Below the pieces are notes generated by a model. The model saw only the letters and a program-made list of their open reading frames with translations. It was not told the origin of the DNA and did no database searches. A stretch of 64,000 nucleotides of DNA from an uncultured Mailhella sp. (GTDB taxonomy: Bacteria > Desulfobacterota > Desulfovibrionia > Desulfovibrionales > Desulfovibrionaceae): NCBI GenBank assembly GCA_944324085.1, contig CALUUX010000035.1, forward strand, positions 1-64,000, in the 5' to 3' direction. Each line of letters begins with the position of its first letter. Positions within the stretch are counted from its first letter, which is position 1. Shown piece after piece: positions 42,762 through 50,625 of the stretch. The translations under genes and the position numbers were made by a program.

Positions 42762-42819
42762 ACAAGCTCCCATGGTTTTTAAAGGCGGACTGATGCGGTG
42801 AAGCTCAGAGCCGGGATCG

Positions 42820-43764
42820 TCAGGAAACGAGCCTTTCTCCCAGGCGTGATTCCGCCAGGCGTCTGAGTTTTTCCATCAGCATTTTATTGAGACTGACGTC
42901 TCCCATCGGATAGGGTCTTCCGAGCTGGGTGTACTTTTGCGTGCCGAGTCGATGGTACGCCAGCATTTCATAGGAGATGTGTCGTCCGGCCAGGGATTCT
43001 ATGAAATCACAGATATCCGCCACCGTTTTTTCCGAATCGTTGAATCCCGGTATGATCGGCGTTCGTATCAGGATGGGCAGGTCTTTGAATTCGGAAGAAA
43101 TTCTTTTGATGTTGCTGAGAATAGGGGCATTGTCCACGCCGGTATTCGCCTTATGCAGCGAAGGATCGAGGTGTTTGACGTCAATGATGAGCGTGTCAAG
43201 ATGCGAGGCTGCTTCCCGCAGAACTTCATAAGGCGCGTACGCGCAGGTTTCCATGGCCGTGTTCAGATAGCGTTTTTCCGCTTCTCTGAGGATGGCCATG
43301 AGAAATTCAGGCTGGGCGCAGGGTTCGCCGCCGGAAACCGTCAGGCCTCCGGAACTGCGCTGATAGAAGACGGCGTCTTTTTCTATTTCCTTGAGGGCCT
43401 CTTCCACGGTGATGCGGCGTCCGAAAATCTTCAGCGCGTCGGCGTGGCATCGCTGTGAGCAGGCGGCGTGACAGGCGGCGAGATCGCAACGTTCTCTCGC
43501 TATTTCCGGCAGCCCGCCGCTTACAGGAAACGAAATCGCGCCCTGCGGGCACACGTCTTCGCAAAAGCCGCATTTTTCTTTGGTCAGGCATCGGGTCGCG
43601 TTGAACGCCAGTTCCGCCTGGAAGGATTGGGATTCGGGATTGCTGCACCAGCGGCAGCGCAGCGGACAGCCCTTGAAAAACAGAATGGTCCGTATGCCGG
43701 GTCCGTCGTGAACGCTGTACTTCTGGATGTTGAAAATTTGTCCTGTGACAAGCCTGTCCTGCAT
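42820..43764 (-). CDS. Glycyl-radical enzyme activating enzyme (radical SAM)
   Basis: 314 residues. CPLRCRWC (C33, C37, C40) binds the SAM cluster; a ferredoxin-like insert follows with two cysteine groups (CLTKEKCGFCEDVCP and CDLAACHAACSQRC), as in most activases outside the PFL type; SGGEP at about 158-162 is the SAM-binding GGE motif. It makes the glycyl radical on the enzyme encoded 50 bp upstream. The hairpin at 43780-43808 lies right before its ribosome binding site. TRAP genes follow on the same strand. Confidence 0.95.
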   Translation of the reverse strand: MQDRLVTGQIFNIQKYSVHDGPGIRTILFFKGCPLRCRWCSNPESQSFQAELAFNATRCLTKEKCGFCEDVCPQGAISFPVSGGLPEIARERCDLAACHAACSQRCHADALKIFGRRITVEEALKEIEKDAVFYQRSSGGLTVSGGEPCAQPEFLMAILREAEKRYLNTAMETCAYAPYEVLREAASHLDTLIIDVKHLDPSLHKANTGVDNAPILSNIKRISSEFKDLPILIRTPIIPGFNDSEKTVADICDFIESLAGRHISYEMLAYHRLGTQKYTQLGRPYPMGDVSLNKMLMEKLRRLAESRLGERLVS

Positions 43765-43779
43765 GACCGTAGCTCCTGA

Positions 43780-43808
43780 GGGGGATCTTCCCTGAGGGAA
43801 GATCCCCC
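43780..43808 (-). promoter_or_regulatory. Perfect 13-bp hairpin between glycyl-radical enzyme and activase genes
   Basis: GGGGGATCTTCCC-TGA-GGGAAGATCCCCC. It begins 6 bp after the enzyme's stop codon and ends just before the AGGAG of the activase. There is no T-run, so it may protect the upstream mRNA or reduce activase translation, keeping enzyme in excess. Confidence 0.75.
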
Positions 43809-43814
43809 ATGCCG

Positions 43815-46334
43815 TTATATTTCCGAATGTTCAGTTCTGGCGATCAGATCATTCTGAAGGTCAGGCGTCAGATCGACAAAGTAGGCGCTGTACCCGGCCA
43901 CGCGAACAATAAGACTCCGATATTTTTTAGGGTCTTTTTGCGCGGCGAGCAGAGTGCTGCGATTGATGACGTTGAACTGCACATGCCAGAGCTTGAGGTC
44001 GATGAAGGAACGGATGAAGTCCACCAGACGGCGGGTGCCCTGTTTACCTTCCACGGCCTTGGGGCTGAACTTGATGTTCAGCATGCGGGCGGCGCGGTTT
44101 ATCTTGTCTCTGTTCTTGGAGGCGTCGTTGCTGAGCAGCACGCTGGTGGGACCGTTGACGTCGGCTCCGTGGGACGCCGACGTGCCGTCGGAAAGCGGCG
44201 TCCATGCCTTTCTGCCGTTGGCCGACGCGCTGACCACGCGGCCGAAGGGCACATGCGCCGTCACGGGTACGTAGCGGGTGTCAATGTACACGCCCAGTTC
44301 TTTGCCGTATTTTTCAAAGAAATCCATGGTGTGCCGTTCGACGGCGCGACCGATGGAGTCGGCGTAAGGATCGTTGTTGCCGTAGCAGGGGCAGTGCTGG
44401 AGAAGTTCCCTGATGTCTTCATAGCCTTCGAAGTCGGCGTCGAGCGCGGCCAGAAGCTGATCCATGGTGATGGATTTGTCGTCGTACACGGCCTTTTTGA
44501 TGGCGGCGAGACTGTCGATGAGCGTGCCGTAACCGATGTAGTCCATCAGGCCGCTTTCGTAACCTTCGGGAATGTGTTCGGTATGCAGATCAAGGCAGTA
44601 TTTCATGCAGAGATCGTGCAGGCTCGAGCTCATGGGCACGGAGAAATACTTCTGACGCATTTTGTTGGTGATGTACTGAATGTCGATGGCCACGCGCAGA
44701 TAATAGGTCTGCTGGGTCAGGAAGGCGTTCCAGAACTCGTCCCAGGTTTTCAGATTTCTGGGATCGCCGGTTTCCACGCCCAGGAGACGATCTCCGAATT
44801 TCTTGATGCGGCCGTTGTTCAGAACGAGTTCCAGCTCGGCGGGCATGTTGATGTACATGCCGCCGGACGTGTACGTGTCACGGTTGGGCATGCGGGATTC
44901 CGTGCAGCCGCTGGCCGTATAGTCATAGGCCTGATCCAGCGGCGCGCCCTTGGCGGTCATGATGGGGATGATTTCCTCGTCGTTGAGCAGCTTGGGATAG
45001 CCCGTGCCGAATTTGATGGTTTCAGCGATTTCCGACAGGAACCGTTCCGGGGAACGCGCGTGCACGCGGGCCGCCAGATCGGGATAATGCAGCGGGAATT
45101 CTCTTTTGGACTTGAGGAAAATGTAGGAAAGATCGTTGGTGGCGTCTTCGCCTTCGGGCGTGAGGCCTCCGATGGTTACGGCTTCCCAGTGCGCGTAGCC
45201 CTGGTTGAACGAGGTGCCCTGGGCGGAAATGTACATTTCGATGAACTGGGCCATGCCGCACCAGACGCATTCCAGCAGTTCCATGGCCTGCGCGTCCGTA
45301 AGAACGCCCTTATCTTTGTCCTGCTTGAACAGAGGATAGAGATACTGATCCATGCGGCCGTTGGAAATCGTGGTGCCGGTGCGCTGTTCCAGACGCGAGA
45401 ACATCTGGACGAAATACTGGCTTTGAACGGCCTGATGGAAGGTCTTGGCCGGATAGGCGGGAACCTGACGGCAGTTTTCCGCGATGAGGAGCAGTTCCTT
45501 CTTGCGCACGGGATCCTGTTCCGCGGCGGCCATTTCCTCCGCCTTTTCGGCGTGGCGGCGGGCCCAGAGCATGATGGCGTCGGACACGATGACCACGGCT
45601 TCCAGGAAGGGACGCTTTTCGTGATAGTCGGCGGGACTGTTGGGGTCGAGAGCCGCAAGGCGTTCCTTGGCTTCGCGCTGAATGTCCAGGAAGCCGCGCT
45701 TGATGACCTTGCCGTAATCGTGAACCCACTGGAGCGACGAACGCCAGGAGGCCGTTTCATTGACCAGATAGCGGGGCGTCGTTCCCTCGGCGTCGATGAA
45801 CAGGATGTCGTGCAGTTCTTTCGGCACCACCTTGTTGAAATTTTCGTGATAGGTTTTTCCCTTCCAGTACGGGCCAATTTCTTCTTTGATGACCTTCATG
45901 CTTTCCGGGGAAATGGAGGCGGTTCCGCCTTCGCGTTCTCCCAGCTTGGTCAGGAAGGTTTCATAGAAGTCGCCTTCGATTTCGGGATACATGATGCCGT
46001 AACGGCCTTTGCATCCGAGGCGGCCGACGATGAGCTGATAGTCGTCGATGTAGACGGTGATATTGCTTGCGATGTTGTACAGAGCCTTCGCCCAGCGCAG
46101 AATAAGCGGTTCGCCTTCCGTCTGCTTCATGCTGCGGGTGAAATAAAGAGCTCGTTCCACGTCAATGACGGGTTCCATGCCGTCGAAAGTTTGAACGATG
46201 TTATAAACGCGCGGATGCTCTTTTTGAAAAACGTCTTCACCGATGCCGAAAATGCGTTTTTCCTGCCCGGAAAGAGATATTTCTTCATGACAATCGCAGC
46301 CGGAAAAACATGATGCGGCGTTCGAGTCAAACAT
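43815..46334 (-). CDS. Glycyl-radical enzyme, probable sulfonate C-S lyase (IslA/HpsG type)
   Basis: 839 residues. The radical Gly lies in RVAGYSAYF (Gly814) and the thiyl Cys is C477 in SGCTES, with Glu479 two residues on. From memory, isethionate lyase uses R189, Q193, W374, C468, E470, R678 and F682; a constant offset of 9 places R198, Q202, W383, C477, E479 and R687 here, a match at six of seven, while F682 corresponds to V691. This strongly suggests a sulfonate substrate and sulfite release, with a pocket somewhat larger than for isethionate; 2,3-dihydroxypropanesulfonate (HpsG) is one option, a new sulfonate another. GGAGAG precedes ATG 46334. No microcompartment or aldehyde dehydrogenase genes accompany it. 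Cofactor-free cytoplasmic enzyme; it is oxygen-sensitive when activated. Confidence 0.8.
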   Translation of the reverse strand: MFDSNAASCFSGCDCHEEISLSGQEKRIFGIGEDVFQKEHPRVYNIVQTFDGMEPVIDVERALYFTRSMKQTEGEPLILRWAKALYNIASNITVYIDDYQLIVGRLGCKGRYGIMYPEIEGDFYETFLTKLGEREGGTASISPESMKVIKEEIGPYWKGKTYHENFNKVVPKELHDILFIDAEGTTPRYLVNETASWRSSLQWVHDYGKVIKRGFLDIQREAKERLAALDPNSPADYHEKRPFLEAVVIVSDAIMLWARRHAEKAEEMAAAEQDPVRKKELLLIAENCRQVPAYPAKTFHQAVQSQYFVQMFSRLEQRTGTTISNGRMDQYLYPLFKQDKDKGVLTDAQAMELLECVWCGMAQFIEMYISAQGTSFNQGYAHWEAVTIGGLTPEGEDATNDLSYIFLKSKREFPLHYPDLAARVHARSPERFLSEIAETIKFGTGYPKLLNDEEIIPIMTAKGAPLDQAYDYTASGCTESRMPNRDTYTSGGMYINMPAELELVLNNGRIKKFGDRLLGVETGDPRNLKTWDEFWNAFLTQQTYYLRVAIDIQYITNKMRQKYFSVPMSSSLHDLCMKYCLDLHTEHIPEGYESGLMDYIGYGTLIDSLAAIKKAVYDDKSITMDQLLAALDADFEGYEDIRELLQHCPCYGNNDPYADSIGRAVERHTMDFFEKYGKELGVYIDTRYVPVTAHVPFGRVVSASANGRKAWTPLSDGTSASHGADVNGPTSVLLSNDASKNRDKINRAARMLNIKFSPKAVEGKQGTRRLVDFIRSFIDLKLWHVQFNVINRSTLLAAQKDPKKYRSLIVRVAGYSAYFVDLTPDLQNDLIARTEHSEI

Positions 46335-46450
46335 GGTTCTCTCCTTTTCCCTTTAAGAACTTGCTTATCCTGCGTCATGGCCACTGGCGGAAGAAAAGCT
46401 GAACTTCTGGGCGCTCCCGAACTTCATGCATGCCGGAAATCAGGGGCTTT

Positions 46451-46466
46451 TGTTATTTTTATAACA
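46451..46466. promoter_or_regulatory. Operator-like dyad TGTTA-N6-TAACA
   Basis: Six-bp arms TGTTAT / ATAACA around TTTT, 117 bp upstream of the glycyl-radical enzyme start codon. Same 5-6-5 geometry as Crp-family sites and same half-site as the next element. Confidence 0.5.
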
Positions 46467-46483
46467 CGGGCGTTTTTTTTATC

Positions 46484-46499
46484 GATAACAGCTGTTATC
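46484..46499. promoter_or_regulatory. Perfect 16-bp palindrome GATAACAGCTGTTATC, candidate Crp/FNR-type operator
   Basis: Exact two-fold symmetry, GATAA-N6-TTATC. It lies 150 bp before the glycyl-radical enzyme start codon and shares TGTTAT/ATAACA with the dyad 18 bp away. The Crp/FNR-type gene directly upstream is the obvious candidate protein. Confidence 0.65.
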
Positions 46500-46615
46500 A
46501 ATCCGGAAAAATTTTCATATTTTTTCTCGCCGCTAAAAAAGCAGGCGGTCTCTCCCGAGAGGCATGGGCTGCGGGCGTGGCCGTCTGCCGTTCGACAAAG
46601 TTTGAGTTTGTTTAC

Positions 46616-47263
46616 TTATCTTGTTATAATAATAGAGTTTTTACTTGTTTGAATATCCATTTCCTTTTTCAGGTCGGAGAGGGCGCGCGATATGGAGACG
46701 CTGTGAACGTTTAAAATTCTGGCAAGTTCTTTCTGGCACATGTGCAATTCCAGCCGGCGTTCTCCGCGGTTGAGCGTAAATTGCATTTCCAGAAAAGCTC
46801 TCAGGCGTTCCTTGAGAGTCTGGTTTTTAAAATTTTCAAACTTTGTGCAGATGCTTGTGGATTTTACGGCAAGCGTAAACAAAATATTTTTTACGATGTC
46901 AGGGTTTTGAATAAGTTTATTGATGGCGCTTTCGGAAAATTTGCTTACCGTGCACTTTTCCGCGGCGATAAATTCATCCATGCTTTTTCTTTTGGAAAAG
47001 TACCACGCTTCGGCAAGAAAGCCTTTGGTGATGACATAGGCGAGATTCATGTCGATGTTATTGTCGGGACGATATCCGTTGATAATTCCTTCGTGGAGAT
47101 ACCAGATGGATCGTGGCACTTCACCGTAGGAAAGAAGAACCGTTCCCTTGGGGAGAACCAGCTTTTCACCTAAGGAAAAGGTGTCGCTGGGGAGCTCAGG
47201 AGCTCCGGAAAGGTCGTAGCAGTGGGCAAAGTGAAGCTGATCGATTTTTTCTATTTTTTTCAT
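46616..47263 (-). CDS. Crp/FNR-family transcription regulator (C-S-lyase operon)
   Basis: About 215 residues with an N-terminal effector barrel and a C-terminal winged HTH (MCQKELARILNVHSVSISRALSDLKKE). It is encoded directly upstream of the operon on the same strand, and the 281-bp gap holds two operator-like dyads. I start at ATG 47263 because GGAGAGG precedes it; the frame is open to 47458, but that part has no family resemblance. It is AT-richer than the catabolic genes. It could sense the sulfonate, a breakdown product or redox state; no FNR-type cysteine set is apparent. Confidence 0.8.
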   Translation of the reverse strand: MKKIEKIDQLHFAHCYDLSGAPELPSDTFSLGEKLVLPKGTVLLSYGEVPRSIWYLHEGIINGYRPDNNIDMNLAYVITKGFLAEAWYFSKRKSMDEFIAAEKCTVSKFSESAINKLIQNPDIVKNILFTLAVKSTSICTKFENFKNQTLKERLRAFLEMQFTLNRGERRLELHMCQKELARILNVHSVSISRALSDLKKEMDIQTSKNSIIITR

Positions 47264-47859
47264 TTTCCTCTCCGGAGCTGCGCCGTTGAACTGTGGATTT
47301 TGTTGAGAGAAGAGAGAGGGATACGGGACTTCCACTCCCATACTTTTTTTTGAATTTTTTGACAACAGGAGAGGATTTTTATCGTATCCCCGCGCGGGGA
47401 CGACTGATAGTTTTATGCATAGAACTTTATTTGACTCGTTTACTTCTGGTAAAGGCATTTGGGCGGACTGGAGGAGAGGGGAAAACGAATATAAGCTTTG
47501 TTGATAAATCGACGTCAGAAACGTTTTGCATTGCGTTCGTTCTCATTCCGATCATGATGTCGTTTCCGCGCGACGCGAGGTGTGACGATGGAGCATGCAG
47601 GGACGTTTCCGCGTCGAGCGCATGAGGGGCGCGGCAGACGCGCGTTTCTTGCAGCAGTGGAGAGGTTATGGGGAGAAAGAGGCCATGCGCGAAAGGTGCA
47701 GCCTGCGGTCGTCGATTATGCAGAGGCTGGAAAAGCGTTCCGCCGCGCTTCGAAGGGCGCGTCGTCGTTTTTTTAGCGCGATCACGACTTGTTGAATGAG
47801 AAGAGAAAAGCTTCGGCGCATGCGGCGTTCCGTTCAGGAGACGGGCTCGAAAAAGAGCG
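47264..47859. other. Intergenic region, no recognised gene
   Basis: About 600 bp. Open frames of 60-175 codons on both strands are compositionally odd (Arg/Ser-rich), overlap each other and lack ribosome binding sites. The left part should hold the promoter of the regulator gene; the right part lies after the last lipoprotein gene of the polyene region. Confidence 0.5.
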
Positions 47860-48480
47860 TCATCGGCCGGACTGGGCTGCTTTGCCGCGGAGCGAGGCGA
47901 GCTCTTCCTCCCACCATCGGCTAAGATCTGTAAAGTATTGCAGAAAAACGTCATCCATGGCCGTTTTGGTGGACTGCTGAATAGCGTTTTTCATGGCGAA
48001 ATTTTTTCCCCAGTACATTTTTCCACGTTGGGGTCTGCCCTGGGCGTGGTATTCTTTTACAATTCTTTTTCTATTATTTAAAATCGTTTCAATGCGTATA
48101 TTGATATACGCTCTACAGTGTTTGAATTCATACGCGACGTCATCAATAATTATTTTATTTTTCTCAAAATCGTTTCTGTATAATTTGATAAATATATTTT
48201 GAATGTCATCGGATTTGAATGTTTCCGATAAAATGGTGTGCATATTTATATCCCATAGATTAAAGATTCCACCCATGACGGAATATATTCGATCTTCTTC
48301 CTGATATACTTTAGGCGAGAATCCATAGCCGAAGACGGCGGCGATATGGGGATAGACAACTTGGGAGTGATTGTTTTCCAGATACTGGTGATAGTCGTAA
48401 TCGACGCGAGTCGTGCATCCTCCGGAGAGGAGTATCGTCCAGAGGCATAGAAGGAACGCGATGATAAGGCGTTGTTTCAT
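47860..48480 (-). CDS. Lipoprotein of unknown function
   Basis: 206 residues. The signal peptide ends in a lipobox LSGGC (Cys22), so the mature protein is membrane-anchored. The mature part is mixed alpha/beta with many aromatic and charged residues and ends in a Trp/Glu-rich helix. The middle of the gene is A/T-rich, unlike the GC-rich polyene cluster it follows by 100 bp. GGAGCC precedes ATG 48480. It may be a late member of the cluster or an independent gene; I do not recognise the family. Confidence 0.7.
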   Translation of the reverse strand: MKQRLIIAFLLCLWTILLSGGCTTRVDYDYHQYLENNHSQVVYPHIAAVFGYGFSPKVYQEEDRIYSVMGGIFNLWDINMHTILSETFKSDDIQNIFIKLYRNDFEKNKIIIDDVAYEFKHCRAYINIRIETILNNRKRIVKEYHAQGRPQRGKMYWGKNFAMKNAIQQSTKTAMDDVFLQYFTDLSRWWEEELASLRGKAAQSGR

Positions 48481-48580
48481 GCACGGGCTCCTTGGTATAG
48501 CAGTTTGAAATATATACCGAAAGAGAACTTTCGTAAATAAGGCGCGGAAAGAGGGGAAAGAGAGCCCTTGAAATGGCGAA

Positions 48581-49777
48581 TCACCAGTCTTTCAATTTGC
48601 CCATGTCGTTTCTGGGAAGTTCCGGGCCGAAATCGAGACGCGCGGGGCGTTCTTCGGGAGCCATGGCGTGGAAGAGGGCCTTGAGCGTTTTTCGCAGCGC
48701 GGCTTCATCCGCGTTTTTTTCCGCAACGATAAAGGCCTTGAGCCTGCCGCCTTCCTTCGGCGTCATCAGGCGCACGGCGCACGTCGCGACGCCGGGGACG
48801 GCGGCCAGACGTTTTTCAACGAGAGCCGGATAGACGTTGACGCCTCCCACCTGCACGGCGCGATCCGTCCGTCCTTCGGGATAGAATTCACGATCGTTCT
48901 GCCAGCGCAGGTTGTCCATAAGCGGGCAGGCGACGACGTCGCCGTCGGGCATGGCGCGAAGAAGCTGCTGAGGGTTTTCTTTCTGGCGGCTGAAGTAGGG
49001 AAGAAGGCGGTAAGGCGCGTCGGCGCGTCGGCGTATGCCCATGACGCCGGTTTCCGAGGAGCCGAAGATGTCCGCTATGGCGTAGCCGCGGCGTTCCAGC
49101 GCGGCGAGCGTTTCCTGCCGCACGGGGGCGGACGCGCTGATCAGCGTGACGTTTTTGGGCGACGGATGGTTCTGACCTCTGGCGACGGCGTCCCAGAGCA
49201 GGGGAACGCCGACGACGGCGCAGTCTTCCCGGATTCGGGAGACGACCAGAGAGGACAGAGAAAGGGTTCGTTCAACGGGAACGCCGCAAAGAAATGGCAG
49301 ATAAAGGCCGAACGTGAAACCGTAGAGATGATGCGGTGGAACGGCGGACAGGAACGCCTTTTTCCCCGCGAAGATGTTCATCAGGCAGGCGGATTCCTGT
49401 TGCAGATCCATTTCGGTATGGACGCAGAGACGAGGCTCTCCCGTGGAGCCGGACGTGGAGAAGGCGAGATTTCGAGGGCCGCGAAGCCACAGAAGACGCA
49501 GGCGTTCGGCGCGTTCGCCCATGGGGATATCCTGTCGCGCGTCGAGCGTCTTTTCCGCGTCGGGAGAGTCGGTCAACATGAACATGGTCGCCAGATCGCG
49601 AGCCGCGTTTCGCCACTCGTCCAGTCCGCAGAGTTCGGAGCGTCGTTTTCGGGCAAAGAGGTTCCGCGCCAGGGGAGGAGTGGGAAACGGACTTTGGCTC
49701 CGGGTGCGGCTCAGCAGCGTAGACTGGAAAATGTCAAGAAAACAGGACGCGTCCAGAGAAGGAAGCAGAGCGGTCAT
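48581..49777 (-). CDS. AMP-dependent acyl/aryl ligase of the aryl-polyene-type cluster (ApeH-like)
   Basis: About 398 residues, shorter than full-length acyl-CoA ligases. It has the adenylate-forming core motif STSGSTGEPR, the YGFTFG segment, IFGSSETG (A5-like) and a short C-terminal part (YPEGRTDR, VGGVNVYP). In aryl polyene pathways such a ligase activates the aromatic starter onto ACP. ATG 49777 overlaps the stop codon of the preceding chain-length-factor-like gene by 4 bp. It is the last gene of the tightly overlapping block. Confidence 0.8.
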   Translation of the reverse strand: MTALLPSLDASCFLDIFQSTLLSRTRSQSPFPTPPLARNLFARKRRSELCGLDEWRNAARDLATMFMLTDSPDAEKTLDARQDIPMGERAERLRLLWLRGPRNLAFSTSGSTGEPRLCVHTEMDLQQESACLMNIFAGKKAFLSAVPPHHLYGFTFGLYLPFLCGVPVERTLSLSSLVVSRIREDCAVVGVPLLWDAVARGQNHPSPKNVTLISASAPVRQETLAALERRGYAIADIFGSSETGVMGIRRRADAPYRLLPYFSRQKENPQQLLRAMPDGDVVACPLMDNLRWQNDREFYPEGRTDRAVQVGGVNVYPALVEKRLAAVPGVATCAVRLMTPKEGGRLKAFIVAEKNADEAALRKTLKALFHAMAPEERPARLDFGPELPRNDMGKLKDW

Positions 49778-50625
49778 GACAGCTTTTCCAGACGTATGAG
49801 GGCGGAGCGGCGGGAGCGCGCGGATTCCTGGAAGACGTCCGCGGCGTCGGCGTTTTCTTTCATGCGATTCAGAGCGAGGGCGCATCCGAAGGCGGGGGGC
49901 AGCGCGGAACCTGTTGGCGTTTCCATGGGGAGAGGGCGCGCGCCGTCTGAAGTTCGCAGAAGCACGGGCGAGGACGGCTTTTCAGGGTTCCACAAGACGT
50001 CCGCGGTCGTTCCTTGATTTCGCCGTTCGAGACAGAGGAAAACGCCGCCGGCGACGGCGGGCAGAGCGGGAAAGACCTCCCGCAGGCGGGGATCGGCTTC
50101 ATCGAGCGCGCCCACCAGCACCTGAGAACAGCGATCGTTGTTCAGGAGACTGATGCCGATCTGTAACGCGCCGGCAAAGGACAGTTCTTGATCGTTGACG
50201 GTGAAGGCCGGCCCCTTGGCCTGAAGCAGAAGACTGAGCAGACCGGCGGCCATGTTGTTGACCGCGTGGGAGAAGGCCAGAGGAGAGGAAAGGCGGGGGC
50301 CGTCGTTCAGGATGGAATCCATGAAGTCAAAGGACGTTTTCTGACAGCCGAAGAACGTGCCGATGACGATTCCCGTGTCTTCGGGACAGGGAAAGCGATT
50401 CGCGTCGGACAGCGCCGAAACGGCGGCGCAAAGGCCGACGCGCGCGTACAGAGGCAGGCGGCGAAGCCGGCTTTTGGGAAAGTAGGCGGAGAGAGCTTCG
50501 GTCGCGTCGGCTTGCGCGAGGAGGCCGCGTTCCGCAAGCTGCGCGTCGAGCTCGGCGTTGATGCCGTCCGCGGCGTGGAAGAGGCCCATTCCCGTGATGA
50601 CGGGGCGCGGCAAACGATCAGTCAT
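49774..50625 (-). CDS. Chain-length-factor-like ketosynthase homologue without active-site Cys
   Basis: About 283 residues with a ketosynthase N-terminal domain. The position of the catalytic Cys reads TVNDQELSF (Gln146), as in chain-length factors, and the His motifs of the C-terminal domain are missing because the protein is short. It probably forms a heterodimer with the ketosynthase encoded just upstream (8-bp gene overlap), like ApeC with ApeO in aryl polyene synthesis. ATG 50625 is used; the frame upstream to 50760 lies inside the ketosynthase gene. Confidence 0.8.
   Translation of the reverse strand: MTDRLPRPVITGMGLFHAADGINAELDAQLAERGLLAQADATEALSAYFPKSRLRRLPLYARVGLCAAVSALSDANRFPCPEDTGIVIGTFFGCQKTSFDFMDSILNDGPRLSSPLAFSHAVNNMAAGLLSLLLQAKGPAFTVNDQELSFAGALQIGISLLNNDRCSQVLVGALDEADPRLREVFPALPAVAGGVFLCLERRNQGTTADVLWNPEKPSSPVLLRTSDGARPLPMETPTGSALPPAFGCALALNRMKENADAADVFQESARSRRSALIRLEKLS

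Noticed and set aside
47427-47954. 175-codon minus-strand frame between the Crp gene and the lipoprotein gene
   Set aside because: It overlaps the lipoprotein gene on the same strand in another frame, is Ser/Arg/Pro-rich and has no start signal.
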